DNA of 64,000 nucleotides from Glutamicibacter creatinolyticus. GTDB lineage: Bacteria; Actinomycetota; Actinomycetes; Actinomycetales; Micrococcaceae. The translations under genes were made by a program, and so were the position numbers. Within the stretch, counting starts at the first letter, position 1. The number at the start of each line of letters is the position of its first letter. Shown here one piece after another: positions 35,699-45,423 of this stretch. The DNA lies in assembly GCF_006094275.1 (NCBI RefSeq), contig NZ_CP034412.1, positions 2,232,001-2,296,000 on the forward strand, given 5' to 3'. Under the pieces are notes generated by a model, which made no database searches, was not told where the DNA came from, and saw only the letters and a list, made by a program, of their open reading frames with translations.

Positions 35699-36571
35699 CT
35701 AGGCCCGGCGGCGCTGCAGCACCGCGTCCAGGTTCAGCCGCTGCTTCGATCCCTCGGCCTCGGTCTTCGCCTTGGGCGCCGGGGCGGCCTTCTCGGCCTT
35801 GGCTGGCGCAGCCTTGGCGGCTTCCTCGCTGGCGGCCGGCTTCACCGGGGTCTCGGCGGCCTTTTCCTCGGCGGTGTCGCGGGCGGCGTCAAGCTTGGCG
35901 ATGGCCGCCTTGTCTGCCGCGGAAACCTGCTTGGCGATCTCGCGGGCCTCCTCGGAGGCCTTCAGGCTGATCTTCGCGCTGGGGCGCAGCGGTTCGGCCT
36001 TCGGCAGCGGCTCGGGACGAACCTGCTCGGCGACCTGCTGACGGGTGGCTTCGGTGGCTTCGCGCACGGCAACGTACTTCGGCTTGGGCACCTCGGTCGG
36101 TTCCCAGGTGGCCGGCTGCTTCACGCCACCGTCGCCGCGGGCCACACGCAGGGCCTCGGCACGCAGTTCCTCTGCGGTAATCGAGGGAGCCCGACGGCCG
36201 GAATCCGGTCGGGCGTCAAAAACCTTCTCATCCTTCGCGGACTTGGCGATGACCTGGTTGCTGGAGTCCTCGAAGGCCGGGGTGTGCAGGGCCTGCTCAC
36301 GTACCGCTTCCATGCGCTGCAGCAGCTTGCGGTTGCGGTCACGCACGGCCATGGTGCGCAGGGCGGCGAAGCTGGCCACTCCCAGGGCGAAGAGGAAGAA
36401 CACCAGGCCGAAACCGATCGAGGTGAACGGGGCCAGCACCGCGGTGACCAGTGTCGCCACCAGGGCCAGCAAGCCGACGAGGGCCACGCTCAACCGTCCA
36501 TAGCGCAGGCGAAGTTTTGGCTGGGCAGCTGAAACTTTTTTCTGCGGTGCGCCCTGCGACGTGGCAGCCAT
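35699..36571 (-). CDS. hypothetical membrane protein with long charged tail
   Basis: This 290-residue protein has two adjacent transmembrane segments near the N-terminus (about residues 28-50 and 53-73: LSVALVGLLALVATLVTAVLAP and IGFGLVFFLFALGVASFAAL). A basic segment and a long, low-complexity cytoplasmic-type tail rich in Ala, Lys, Glu and Pro follow. I do not recognise a functional family; similar proteins are conserved hypotheticals in Micrococcaceae. The ATG at 36571 is favoured because GGAGG lies five bases before it; ATGs 12 and 15 bases upstream lack such spacing. Confidence 0.65.
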   Translation of the reverse strand: MAATSQGAPQKKVSAAQPKLRLRYGRLSVALVGLLALVATLVTAVLAPFTSIGFGLVFFLFALGVASFAALRTMAVRDRNRKLLQRMEAVREQALHTPAFEDSSNQVIAKSAKDEKVFDARPDSGRRAPSITAEELRAEALRVARGDGGVKQPATWEPTEVPKPKYVAVREATEATRQQVAEQVRPEPLPKAEPLRPSAKISLKASEEAREIAKQVSAADKAAIAKLDAARDTAEEKAAETPVKPAASEEAAKAAPAKAEKAAPAPKAKTEAEGSKQRLNLDAVLQRRRA

Positions 36572-36729
36572 TGATTCCTCCATCACCGATTCCGGTCGGT
36601 CAACATTGAATCCAGGTCAGGGATTCTCGATTTAACCCTATGCAACCGATCACGCGGCGCTGGTCAAATGTCGCGGTGTGTCTACAAGTTTTCTGCCCAG
36701 TTGCCTCACATCAGCGCGCAAACCACGAC

Positions 36730-37368
36730 TCAGGGCCGCGGTTCGGGCCGGGATTCGTTGATACGTTCTAATAGTGTCCCGCTGAAGTCCTCTCGGTTCA
36801 GCGCGAAGGTGCGGTGATCCCGCCACTGCCCGTTGATGTGCAGGAAGCGTTCGCGCACCCCTTCGTCACGGAACCGCAGCTTTTCCACCACCCGCAGACT
36901 GGCCGCGTTTTCGGGGCGAATATTGATTTCCAGCCGGTGCAGCCCCAGCTTTGCGTAGCCGTAGTCCCCCACCAGGGCCACCGCCTCGGGGATGTAGCCA
37001 AACCCGGCGTGCCCGTGATCAATCCAGTAGCCAATCGAGGCGCTGCGCGCGGCCCCCAGTTGGATCCCGGACAGGGACACCTGCCCAATCAGCGGCGGGT
37101 TGGCCGCGTGCGGGTCCTTCAGGGTGACCACCCAGCAGTAGCCGGTCCCTTCCAGCGCCGACTGGCGTTGGGAGCGGACCATCTGTTGAAAGGTGGTGGT
37201 GGGGGTGCGTCCGGCGGGGTCGGTGGGATCCCATGGTTGCAGCCACTGGCTGTTGACCCAGCGCAGGTGCATCCACGCCTCGTAGTCCTTCCGGGTCAGC
37301 CCGCGCAGCAGCAACCGGTCGGACTCAAGCACGTCCAGTGCCGGACGCGGCAGCCAGGAGGAAAACAT
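36730..37368 (-). CDS. GNAT family N-acetyltransferase (RimJ-like)
   Basis: This 212-residue acetyltransferase has the RimJ/RimL pattern: VLESDRLLLRGLTRKDYEAWMHLR near the start, then IGYWIDHGHAGFGYIPEAVALVGDYGYAKLGLHRLEINIRPENAASLRVVEKLRFRDEGVRERFLHINGQWRDH. Relatives acetylate ribosomal protein N-termini or small molecules, and the SLRVVEKLRF motif is the acetyl-CoA-side signature. The ATG at 37368 is preceded by a gap of 138 bp to the divergent cyclo-ligase gene. Confidence 0.9.
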   Translation of the reverse strand: MFSSWLPRPALDVLESDRLLLRGLTRKDYEAWMHLRWVNSQWLQPWDPTDPAGRTPTTTFQQMVRSQRQSALEGTGYCWVVTLKDPHAANPPLIGQVSLSGIQLGAARSASIGYWIDHGHAGFGYIPEAVALVGDYGYAKLGLHRLEINIRPENAASLRVVEKLRFRDEGVRERFLHINGQWRDHRTFALNREDFSGTLLERINESRPEPRP

Positions 37369-37506
37369 ATGAGTATCGTATGCCGCCGCCGGCCCTGCGC
37401 CGCGCCTGACACATCGAAGGGCCACCGATATGACGCTGTGGAGCCAGGGCGAATCGCCACCCCGGCAGGGCTGGGCGGGATGCGGACAAAAGGTACAGTA
37501 GCTTGC

Positions 37507-38151
37507 ATGAGCCAGCACCCTTCGCATCGTTTGGAGCATCACCCGCCCGTGCCGCAGGACAAGCCCAGCTGGCGCCGGGCGATTCGCGCCGAGCGGCGTC
37601 GGCTCTCCCCGGAACTGCGCGCCGAGGAGGCTGCCCTCCTTCGCCAGCGGGTGCTGGAGGTGCTGGACGCGGCCCCCGAGGGGCATTCGAAGAAAGTGGC
37701 GGCATACTTTTCCTCCCCGGACGAGCCGGACACGGCCCCGTTGCTCCAGGAGCTGACCGGGCGCGGCTTCGAGGTCTACCTGCCGGTGTGCGAGCCGGGA
37801 CATGTCCTGTCCTGGACCCGCTGGGAGCCGGGCACCGAGATCGTGCAGAGCCGGGTGGCCCCGGTCAACGAACCGGTCGGACCGCGCCACGATGCCAGCT
37901 TGTTTGCCGAGATAGACCTGATGTTCATCCCCGCCCTGGCGGTGGATAGCGCCGGGCTGCGTCTGGGGCAGGGCGGGGGCTACTATGACCGGTTCCTGCC
38001 CAAGATTGATGGCTACCAGACTCGGATTGCGGCGCTGGTGCGCGATGACGAGTTCGTGGAGGCCGGCTCCTTCGCCGTGGACCGCCATGATCGCCCGGTC
38101 GGCGTGGTAATCACGCCCTCCGCGATACGGCGCCTGGACAACGGGTTCTAG
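37507..38151 (+). CDS. 5-formyltetrahydrofolate cyclo-ligase
   Basis: This 214-residue enzyme converts 5-formyl-THF to 5,10-methenyl-THF using ATP. The family signature LRLGQGGGYYDRFLP is at about residues 155-170, and the N-terminal Arg/Lys-rich helix (SWRRAIRAERRRLSPE) is typical. The -10-like TACAGT at 37494-37499 ends seven bases before the ATG, indicating a leaderless message. It is divergent from the GNAT gene, and both probably share the intervening control region. Confidence 0.9.
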   Translation: MSQHPSHRLEHHPPVPQDKPSWRRAIRAERRRLSPELRAEEAALLRQRVLEVLDAAPEGHSKKVAAYFSSPDEPDTAPLLQELTGRGFEVYLPVCEPGHVLSWTRWEPGTEIVQSRVAPVNEPVGPRHDASLFAEIDLMFIPALAVDSAGLRLGQGGGYYDRFLPKIDGYQTRIAALVRDDEFVEAGSFAVDRHDRPVGVVITPSAIRRLDNGF

Positions 38152-38233
38152 GGATCCTCCTCCTCCCCTAGCATCCTCCACAAACCGCGGGCTCGTGCGC
38201 CCGGAACCGGGGCCGCGGTGGTGGCATGGGGCC

Positions 38234-38932
38234 ATGAGCCGATTTCGCACCTCGCGTGCCCCACGAATTCCGCGTCCCCGCCGCCGCCCGGCGTCCTCAC
38301 GGGCCGAGCTGTTCCGTCGCTACCGCCGCCCGTTGGCGGTGGCCTTCGCCGTGCTGGCCGGCGCCTCGCTGCTCAGCGCCCTGGCGCCGGAGAGGACCAG
38401 CGACCAGCAGGTGCTGACCCTGGCCGTGGAGAAGTCCGCCGGGTCCCAGCTGCTGGCCCAGGACGTGGTGTTCTCACCGGTCAGCGGCCTGTCACGGGTC
38501 CCGGGGCTGCTCGATGATCCCCAGCAGGCCATCGGCCAGCGCCTGGCGGTGGGTTTACCGGCCGGTGCATTGCTCAATGAACAGGTGTTAATTGGTCCAC
38601 AGCTGCTGACCGGGATGCCGCCGGGCAGTGTGGCGGTGCCGATCCGGTTGTCGGATCCGGCCACCGTTCAGCTGCTGCACCCCGGGCAGCTGGTTGATAT
38701 CGTGCTCAGCAGCGGGGACGGCTTTGAACAGGAGATCATCTCCCACACCATTGGCCGGCGCCTGCCGGTGCTGTGGGTGCCGCAGCGCGGCGAGGGTGAT
38801 TCGCTGGGGCTGTTGCCGGCCTCCGGCACGTCCGGGGAGGGCATTGTGGTGGTGGCCGCCGACGGGGCCCAGGCCGATGAGCTCTCCGGGGCGGTCACCC
38901 GCGGCAAGGTTTCCGCCGTGCTGGTGAATTAG
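38234..38932 (+). CDS. SAF-domain membrane-anchored protein (CpaB/RcpC-like)
   Basis: This 232-residue protein has a basic N-terminus, one transmembrane segment (about residues 38-58, PLAVAFAVLAGASLLSALAP) and an extracytoplasmic SAF domain (VLTLAVEKSAGSQLLAQDVVF to AGALLNEQVLI). This is the layout of CpaB/RcpC proteins of Flp pilus assembly. No other pilus genes are nearby, so its actual role is uncertain. I chose the ATG at 38234; in-frame starts upstream would add a short arginine-rich stretch. Confidence 0.7.
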   Translation: MSRFRTSRAPRIPRPRRRPASSRAELFRRYRRPLAVAFAVLAGASLLSALAPERTSDQQVLTLAVEKSAGSQLLAQDVVFSPVSGLSRVPGLLDDPQQAIGQRLAVGLPAGALLNEQVLIGPQLLTGMPPGSVAVPIRLSDPATVQLLHPGQLVDIVLSSGDGFEQEIISHTIGRRLPVLWVPQRGEGDSLGLLPASGTSGEGIVVVAADGAQADELSGAVTRGKVSAVLVN

Positions 38933-38950
38933 CGTACGGCCGGCGGCGTA

Positions 38951-39277
38951 TCAGCCCCAGTGCGGCGGTTTTTCACGGCGCATCCCCTCGGCCAGGTCAT
39001 CAGGCTTCTCACCCCACCCGGCCGGGTCCTCGTCCTTGGCGCGCAGCTGGGAGAGCGGATCCCCGGCCCCCGGGTCTTGCGCGGTGCCCGGTTCGTTGGC
39101 GGCGTGGCTGTTGGCCAGGGCGGCGTCCACACTGGCCGGACGCTCCAGCTGCCGGTAGCTGCCGGTCAATTCGGTGGCCACCGGCAGATGCTGCGGCTGG
39201 GCCACGACCCGGGGGCGCCGCTTGCGCCGTGGCGCGGCTGCGGCGTCCCCGGACGGGCCCTGGTGTTCGTCGCTCAC
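38951..39277 (-). CDS. conserved hypothetical protein downstream of the large helicase-like gene
   Basis: This 108-residue hydrophilic protein has a basic N-terminus (APRRKRRPRVVAQPQ) and a C-terminal segment DPLSQLRAKDEDPAGWGEKPDDLAEGMRREKPPHWG rich in Asp, Pro and Trp. No known domain is recognised. Its start overlaps the stop of the large upstream gene by four bases (ATGA), so the two are translationally coupled and probably act together. Confidence 0.65.
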   Translation of the reverse strand: MSDEHQGPSGDAAAAPRRKRRPRVVAQPQHLPVATELTGSYRQLERPASVDAALANSHAANEPGTAQDPGAGDPLSQLRAKDEDPAGWGEKPDDLAEGMRREKPPHWG

Positions 39278-42200
39278 TTGTCGCCGGATTCGGTGCTGCG
39301 GCTGGCCGGCACCGGGGCCGGGGTGCCGCCATCGGCGGGCTGGGCCGCCTGGGCCTGGTCCGGCTCCGGCTTCTGCCCCTGTTCGGCCTGCTTTTCCGGC
39401 TGCGCCTTCGGCTCGGCGGAGGGCCCTTCCCCGGCCTGCGACCCGGCGTCCTGGGCCCCGGGCTTGGAGTCCTGGTCCAGCTTCGGCGACTTCACTGCGA
39501 TGTCCCCGGTTTCCGGCTTCGGCGCGGGCTTGGTGCCGGACTCGGCCGCAGCACCGGCCGCCGGGGCGGCGGCCACCGAGCTGGCGGACACCGGCTTGGC
39601 GACCGAAAGCTTGGCGCGCGGCTCGTCCGGCTCCTTGGTGCTGGGCTTGGCCAGGTTCAGGTAGGCGGCCAGCCGGTCGGCGACCGAGGTCGGGTCCGTG
39701 AACACGTCAATGGTCCACAGCGGCACGTACCGCCAGCCGTTCGTCTCGAAGAAGTCCGGACGCAGCCGGCTGCGCTCGCGCACCGTCAGGTGACTGTAGT
39801 GTTCGGTGCCGTCGTACACCACGGCCAGCGGCGGGATCTGCCCGGACTCGGTTTCCAGCACGTGGGCGGACAAGTCCAGCACCCCGCGGTAGTCCTCGGT
39901 GACGATGGCGCCGCGTTCACGCAGCCGCTTGGCCAGGTCGGCCACCAGCGGGTCGTGGCGCAGCGAGCGGTTGGTGCTCACCCCGGAGTCCCCGGCGTGC
40001 ACCCGGCCGAAGAGCTCAAAGAACTGCTTGGCCCCGCGGTACACGCGGTTCAGCTCCACGTCCTCGGGCAGCAGCCCGGAGACCAGGACCATGCGCTTGC
40101 GCGCCCGCGTCATCGCCGCAACGAACAGCGAATCGCCGTCGCTGCGGGAGAGCGCACCAAATTCGTGCAGCGCCTTGCCGTGCGGGGTGCGTCCATAACC
40201 CCAGGCGAAGATCACCGCGTCACGGCGCAGCCCGATCAGCCGGTCCATGGTGGTGACCACGAACGGTTCGTGGCTGGCCCGGAAGTGCTCCATCGCGTAG
40301 CGGTGGTTGGGCAGCTGCACCCGGATCGCCTCGGCGATCGCGGCGGCGTGCACCCGGTTGGAGGCAATGACCGCCAGCGACTCGTGGCCGTTGCGCCGGA
40401 AGTGGCTGAACACCAGGTCCACCACCGCGGCGACTTCCGCCGCCGTGGTCTGCACGCCCTCCTCGGAGCTGGACAGCGTCCCGGTGGCGTCCGGCACATA
40501 GTAGCTGGACAGCCGCGGGGCGGTGTAGGACAGCGAACTGGCCCCGGGCAGCCGGGAGAGCTTGTCCTGGTAGTAGGCGTGGGAGAGCTGTTCGACCAGG
40601 CCTTCGTCGATGCCGCGGTAGACGGTGGACAGGGTCTGGGTGACCAGCACCTGGTTCAGCGCCTGCAGCGCGGAGATTTCGGTGCCGCGTTCGGCGACCC
40701 GGGCGGTGGGGTCCACCGACACCTCGAACGGCTTGGGGCCGCCGAGCATGGTGTCGCCCACGGCGATGACCTGGCTGGAGCGGCGGATCGCGTCCAGCAC
40801 CTCACGCAGGGTCAGGTAGTTGGCCTCCAGCAGGATCACCGCGTCAAAGTCGGCCTCCTCGGGCAGCGCGGTGCCCAGCAGCAGCGGGGCGGCCACCCAG
40901 ACTGGGGTCAGCGAGTTGGCCAGCGGGGCGCCCAGCGCCAGCAGGCCGGACACCGAGGGGGTGCCGTCCTTGAGCATGGCGCGCAGTTCGCGGCCCCCGG
41001 CACGGTGGTCGGCCAGGGCGCCCTTCCAGTTCTTGGCCAGCGCCCAGCGGATCCGCTCGGGGCCGGCGGCGATGTGCGCGCCGTCGGCCAGGCGGTAGTC
41101 GGCCTCGATCTTCTCCAGCTTCGCGCCGTCGTTCATGGCCAGGAAGTCATCCCCGGAGATCATCGCCTCCAGGGCGGACTGCCACCAGGCCAACTCCAGT
41201 TCGGCGTCGACCTCGTCCGCGTCGATCTCACGCTCGGCGAAGTCGGCGAGCAAATCCCCCAGCCCGGTCTCGGCCAGCTGTTCGGAGATGATGGTGCGTT
41301 CGGGCAGTTCCTTCAGGTCATCGGCGCGGTCCACCAGGCTGGCGATGGTGTTCATCAGCTCCTTGACCGGCATTTCGCGCAGCCGGGTGCCCAACCGGGT
41401 GGGCAGCATCCCGGCCAGCGAGTCGATGCGGGAGCCGGCGTCATGGTAGCCGGCCTCCACGTCCAGCAGCCCGCCGGGCACCTGCGGGTTGCGCTGGCTG
41501 GTGGCGTAGACGCGCCAGGCCTCACGCTGTTCGCTGATGGCCTGCAGGGCGGACTGCAGGTCCGGCACATGCATGCCGGGACGGACGTATTCCTTGGCGA
41601 TCTTGCGCAGCCGGGAGCGGACAATGGAGCCCATCTCCACCCCGTGCTCGCGCCGCCACTGGCTGGAGGCGGTCGCGGCGATCAGGTCATCGATGTCGCC
41701 TTCGAAGATGTCCGGCTCGAACTTGTCCAGCGAGCCGCGCACGGCCACCAGCAGGGCCAGCTGGTCCCCCCACTTGTCGTAGGTCTCCTCCAGGCGGATC
41801 TGGGACTTCTGGGCGACCTCCACCATGTGCTCGTGCAGGATCGGCAGGTCCCGGCCCAGCCCCGAGGCCAGGGCCAGGGCCTGTTCGGTCTGCTCCTGGT
41901 TGCGCAGCGGTGCCCCGTGCCAGGGGCTGGAGGTGTGCTCCTTGCTGAACGCGCCAAGCTGGGCGGCGCGCTTGAGCTGCGCGGCGACGTGGCCGCGCTG
42001 GCCCATGGAGTCCAGCACCGAACGCTTCAGGCGCACCGTGGTGGACGGGGCCGGCTCCAGCGCGGAAAGCCGGGCCAGCTCCTGCATGGCCTGGTAGGGC
42101 GAGCAGCCCCAGCGGCTGCGCACCGTGTGCAGGGACTTGACGTGCTCCTGCAGGGCGGTGCGGTGTTCGCGCAGCTTGGCGAAGAGCTTCTGCTGGTGCG

Positions 42201-43503
42201 GTTCGGTGGCCTTTTCGTTGCGCAGGATGGCGCGGGTCAGCTGCCGGCGCAGCGCCTCCGGGTCCTCGTTCGGGCCCAGCAGCAGGCTGGCGGCGTCCAG
42301 CTTCTCGTTGAAGCGGGTGACGAATTCCTCGGCGGCCGAACGCTGTTCGGCGATCACCAGCACGCGTTTGCCCTGGGCAGCGAGCACTGCGGCCGCGTTC
42401 AGGGCGGTCTGGGTGGCCCCGGTACCGGCGGCGGCGTTCACGCTCACCGATTCCCCGGCGGCCACGTAGTCCAGCACCTTGGCCTGGGACTCGTCGGCGT
42501 CCAGCAGGTAGAGTTCGTCGGCCGGGTCGCGTTCATCGGAGCTGCGGCTGATCACCCGGGTGCCGGTGTGCACCCGCTGCGGGGCGCCGAGGGCGGGGGC
42601 CGACTGCCCGGGTGCCGGGGTCTCCCGCTTGGGTCCGCGGGCGCTCTCCTTGAAGCGTTCGGCCACGCGGCGCAGCCGGGAGCCGGAGTGGGCCGGGGCC
42701 TGCTCGTCCTCCTCGGTGCCGGCGCCCTGCGCCGCGTCCGCGGCATCCTGGGCGGTGTCCTGCCGGGCCGCGTCCTGGATGCCGGCGGCGTGTTCGGCGT
42801 AGTTGACCAGCCCGGCGATGACCGGGTGCCCGGCGCTGAGCTTGGACGGGTCGGCCGGGTCGGTCAGATCCGCGAAGGTGGACAGCAGCAGGCGGTGGCC
42901 GATGACCACCCCGGGCACGTCGGCCAGCTGGTGGCGCAGCGCATCCATGCCGCGCACCGGGTCGAAGCGGGCGATGGAGTAGGCGGCGGCGTGCACCGCC
43001 TGGGTGTCAATGGCGGCGTGGTGGTCGGCCTCGACCTGGCGGATGAACGCCGGGGAGACGATGGCGCGGCCCACCAGCTGCACGTCGTAGTCGTCCTGGT
43101 CCAGGTGGCGGGTCAGCTTGATCCGCCCGAGCATGATCGGGGCGGACAGCGCCTCGCTGCGCCCCTCATGGGTGGCGCGCCAGTTCGCCACGCCCGCGGC
43201 CAGGTAGCCCACGTCGATGCCGCGCTCGTCCCACAGTTCATCGATCTTCGCGTCCAGCGCGCGGGCGGTGCGCTTGGCCACCGCGAACTGGTCCGCGTCA
43301 TGCAGCAGGGTGGACAGGCGGGTGCGCCGCCCGGCCAGGAACTGGGCCAGGCCCGAGGGGTTGGCGTGGGTGATGTCGATGCTGTTGGAGGTCGACGGGG
43401 CGAACCGCAGCGTGGTGTCCGCGCCGGTCCCCTGCCCCAGGGTCTTTACCCAGCTGGCCACGCGTTCGGCGGCAGCAGTTCGGCCACTAGTCACGACTCT
43501 CAT
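39274..43503 (-). CDS. very large superfamily-1 helicase-like protein with degenerate ATP-binding motifs
   Basis: This 1409-residue protein has an SF1 (UvrD/Upf1-like) layout. The Walker A-like segment is AAAGTGATQTALNAA near residue 356, where the canonical GTGKT lysine is replaced by Ala. The Walker B-like segment is DAVILLEANYL near 884, instead of DEA-type acidic residues. VIAVGDTMLGGPKPF and a motif VI-like FVAAMTRARKRMVLVSG follow. The C-terminus (about 1210-1300: LSAHVLETESG, VVYDGTEHYSHLTVRERSRLRPDFFETNGWRYVPLWTIDVF) resembles a PD-(D/E)XK or Vsr-like nuclease fold. The last ~80 residues are Ala/Pro/Glu-rich. Large proteins like this are conserved in actinobacteria, with poorly known function. 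The start at 43503 has GAAGGGA upstream. Confidence 0.75.
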   Translation of the reverse strand: MRVVTSGRTAAAERVASWVKTLGQGTGADTTLRFAPSTSNSIDITHANPSGLAQFLAGRRTRLSTLLHDADQFAVAKRTARALDAKIDELWDERGIDVGYLAAGVANWRATHEGRSEALSAPIMLGRIKLTRHLDQDDYDVQLVGRAIVSPAFIRQVEADHHAAIDTQAVHAAAYSIARFDPVRGMDALRHQLADVPGVVIGHRLLLSTFADLTDPADPSKLSAGHPVIAGLVNYAEHAAGIQDAARQDTAQDAADAAQGAGTEEDEQAPAHSGSRLRRVAERFKESARGPKRETPAPGQSAPALGAPQRVHTGTRVISRSSDERDPADELYLLDADESQAKVLDYVAAGESVSVNAAAGTGATQTALNAAAVLAAQGKRVLVIAEQRSAAEEFVTRFNEKLDAASLLLGPNEDPEALRRQLTRAILRNEKATEPHQQKLFAKLREHRTALQEHVKSLHTVRSRWGCSPYQAMQELARLSALEPAPSTTVRLKRSVLDSMGQRGHVAAQLKRAAQLGAFSKEHTSSPWHGAPLRNQEQTEQALALASGLGRDLPILHEHMVEVAQKSQIRLEETYDKWGDQLALLVAVRGSLDKFEPDIFEGDIDDLIAATASSQWRREHGVEMGSIVRSRLRKIAKEYVRPGMHVPDLQSALQAISEQREAWRVYATSQRNPQVPGGLLDVEAGYHDAGSRIDSLAGMLPTRLGTRLREMPVKELMNTIASLVDRADDLKELPERTIISEQLAETGLGDLLADFAEREIDADEVDAELELAWWQSALEAMISGDDFLAMNDGAKLEKIEADYRLADGAHIAAGPERIRWALAKNWKGALADHRAGGRELRAMLKDGTPSVSGLLALGAPLANSLTPVWVAAPLLLGTALPEEADFDAVILLEANYLTLREVLDAIRRSSQVIAVGDTMLGGPKPFEVSVDPTARVAERGTEISALQALNQVLVTQTLSTVYRGIDEGLVEQLSHAYYQDKLSRLPGASSLSYTAPRLSSYYVPDATGTLSSSEEGVQTTAAEVAAVVDLVFSHFRRNGHESLAVIASNRVHAAAIAEAIRVQLPNHRYAMEHFRASHEPFVVTTMDRLIGLRRDAVIFAWGYGRTPHGKALHEFGALSRSDGDSLFVAAMTRARKRMVLVSGLLPEDVELNRVYRGAKQFFELFGRVHAGDSGVSTNRSLRHDPLVADLAKRLRERGAIVTEDYRGVLDLSAHVLETESGQIPPLAVVYDGTEHYSHLTVRERSRLRPDFFETNGWRYVPLWTIDVFTDPTSVADRLAAYLNLAKPSTKEPDEPRAKLSVAKPVSASSVAAAPAAGAAAESGTKPAPKPETGDIAVKSPKLDQDSKPGAQDAGSQAGEGPSAEPKAQPEKQAEQGQKPEPDQAQAAQPADGGTPAPVPASRSTESGDK

Positions 43504-43664
43504 TCCCTTCGTTCGCTTCCCGTCGGCGGCGCCCGCCGATGCCGGGATCAGATTTTGCCCCCGTGCCGCGCGGTCGCCGCGGGCCGGTTTTGGCACACAA
43601 CACGCCACTTCCTAAGGTAGTGCACGCACGGCCCGGTTCGGCTGTACGAAACACTGTTTAAGCG

Positions 43665-43736
43665 CCACGGGCGGAACCGGTGGCCGGCCGAGGCGGCGTG
43701 CGCCGCCGGCTGGCCTTTGTCCGATTCCGCCCGTGG
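43665..43736. terminator. large nested hairpin between the helicase-like gene and guaA
   Basis: Outer arms CCACGGGCGGAA (43665-43676) and TTCCGCCCGTGG (43725-43736) enclose an inner GGCGGC/GCCGCC hairpin. It lies 19 bp past the guaA stop (minus strand) and upstream of the helicase-like gene, so it most likely terminates guaA transcription. Confidence 0.65.
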
Positions 43737-43755
43737 GCGATCCGCTAGGGGCGGA

Positions 43756-45342
43756 TTACTCCCATTCGATGGTTCCCGGGGGCTTGCTGGTCACATCCAG
43801 CACCACCCGGTTGACCCCGTCGACCTGGTTGGTGATCCGGTTGGAGATCCGGGCCAGCAGGTCGTAGGGCAGGCGGGACCAGTCCGCGGTCATCGCGTCC
43901 TCACTGGAGACCGGGCGCAGCACGATCGGGTGCCCGTAGGTGCGCCCATCGCCCTGCACGCCCACGCTGCGCACATCGGCCAGCAGCACGACCGGCATCT
44001 GCCAGACCTCGTCATCCAGTCCGGCGTTGGTCAGCTCCTCGCGGGCGATCGCGTCGGCCTTGCGCAGGATCGAGAGGCGTTCCTCGTTCACCGCACCGAT
44101 GATGCGGATGCCCAGGCCCGGGCCGGGGAACGGCTGTCGTCCCACGATCTCCTCGGGCAGGCCCAGTTCACGGCCCACCGCACGCACCTCGTCCTTGAAC
44201 AGGGTGCGCAGCGGCTCAACCAGCTCGAACTGCAGGTCCTCGGGCAGCCCGCCCACGTTGTGGTGGCTCTTGATGTTCGCGGTGCCCTCGCCGCCGCCGG
44301 ATTCGACGATGTCCGGGTACAGGGTGCCCTGCACCAGGAACTTCACCGGCTCCCCGGCCTCGGCTTCGGCTTCGACGATGGCCTTTTCCGCGGCCTCGAA
44401 GGCGCGGATGAATTCGCGGCCAATGATCTTGCGCTTGGTTTCCGGGTCGGTCACCCCGTCCAGGGCGCTCAGGAAGCGTTCGCGTTCGTCGGCGATGTAC
44501 AGCTTCGCGCCGGTGGCGGCCACGAAGTCCTTCTCCACCTGCTCGGCTTCGCCTTCACGCAGCAGCCCGTGGTTCACGAACACGCAGGTGAGGTTGTCCC
44601 CGATGGCGCGCTGCACCAGGGCGGCGGCCACGGCGGAGTCCACGCCGCCGGACAGCCCGCAGATCGCCTTGCCGTCGCCCACCTGGGCGCGGATGCGTTC
44701 GATCTGTTCGTCGGCGATGGACCCGGCGGTCCATTCGGCCTGCAGGCCGGCGCCGTCGTAGAGGAAGTTCTCCAGCACGTTCTGCCCGAACTCGCAGTGC
44801 TTGACCTCCGGGTGCCACTGCACGCCGAAGAGCTTGCGCTCGTCATCGGCGATCGCGGCAACCGGGGCGCCGGCGGTGGAGGCCAGCACCTCAAAGCCCT
44901 CCGGGGCCGCGGTGACCGAGTCGCCGTGGCTCATCCACACCGTCGGTGGGGTGTGGGCCCCGGCCAGCACGGAGCGCGGGCCGCCGGAGAATTCGGTTTC
45001 GGTGCGGCCGTATTCGCGCAGACCGGTTTCGGCCACGGTGCCGCCCAGGGCGTTGGCCATGGCCTGGAAGCCGTAGCAGATGCCCAGGACCGGGACCCCA
45101 GCGTCAAACAGCTTCGGGTCCACCCCCGGGGCGTTTTCCGCATAGACGCTGGACGGGCCGCCGGAAAGGATGATGGCGGCAGGTTCCTTGGCCAGCATCT
45201 GATCCAGGGGCATGGTGTGCGGGACGATCTCCGAGTACACGCGGGCCTCACGCACACGCCGAGCAATCAGCTGCGCGTATTGGGCCCCGTAGTCGACGAC
45301 CAGAACCGGCTTATGTTCTGTGGTGAGGGGCGCAGTAGTCAC
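43756..45342 (-). CDS. guaA: GMP synthase (glutamine-hydrolysing)
   Basis: GuaA converts XMP to GMP using glutamine and ATP. The glutaminase domain has the catalytic Cys in GICYGFQAM (about residue 92) and His in GVQWHPEV (about 177). The ATP pyrophosphatase P-loop is [14 protein letters not shown] (about 236). The C-terminal dimerisation domain includes [13 protein letters not shown] and ends KPPGTIEWE, as is standard. The 528-residue length is normal. The start is GTG, with TAGACT (minus strand, 45350-45355) seven bases before it, implying a leaderless message. Two guaB-type genes lie a few kilobases away. Confidence 0.97.
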   Translation of the reverse strand: MTTAPLTTEHKPVLVVDYGAQYAQLIARRVREARVYSEIVPHTMPLDQMLAKEPAAIILSGGPSSVYAENAPGVDPKLFDAGVPVLGICYGFQAMANALGGTVAETGLREYGRTETEFSGGPRSVLAGAHTPPTVWMSHGDSVTAAPEGFEVLASTAGAPVAAIADDERKLFGVQWHPEVKHCEFGQNVLENFLYDGAGLQAEWTAGSIADEQIERIRAQVGDGKAICGLSGGVDSAVAAALVQRAIGDNLTCVFVNHGLLREGEAEQVEKDFVAATGAKLYIADERERFLSALDGVTDPETKRKIIGREFIRAFEAAEKAIVEAEAEAGEPVKFLVQGTLYPDIVESGGGEGTANIKSHHNVGGLPEDLQFELVEPLRTLFKDEVRAVGRELGLPEEIVGRQPFPGPGLGIRIIGAVNEERLSILRKADAIAREELTNAGLDDEVWQMPVVLLADVRSVGVQGDGRTYGHPIVLRPVSSEDAMTADWSRLPYDLLARISNRITNQVDGVNRVVLDVTSKPPGTIEWE

Positions 45343-45423
45343 GGATTCAAGTCTACTAGCTCACCGCGCCGCTGAAACCCCCGCACCCCTGTCATCCCCG
45401 TCACCAGCCGGGAACCGAAGGCG

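Noticed and set aside
39229..43620. A 1463-codon open frame on the plus strand opposite the large helicase-like gene
   Set aside because: It is rich in Gly, His, Val and Gln in the pattern expected from the complement of GC-rich codons, has no known domain and no ribosome site; the minus-strand gene has clear homology-type motifs and coupling to its neighbour.
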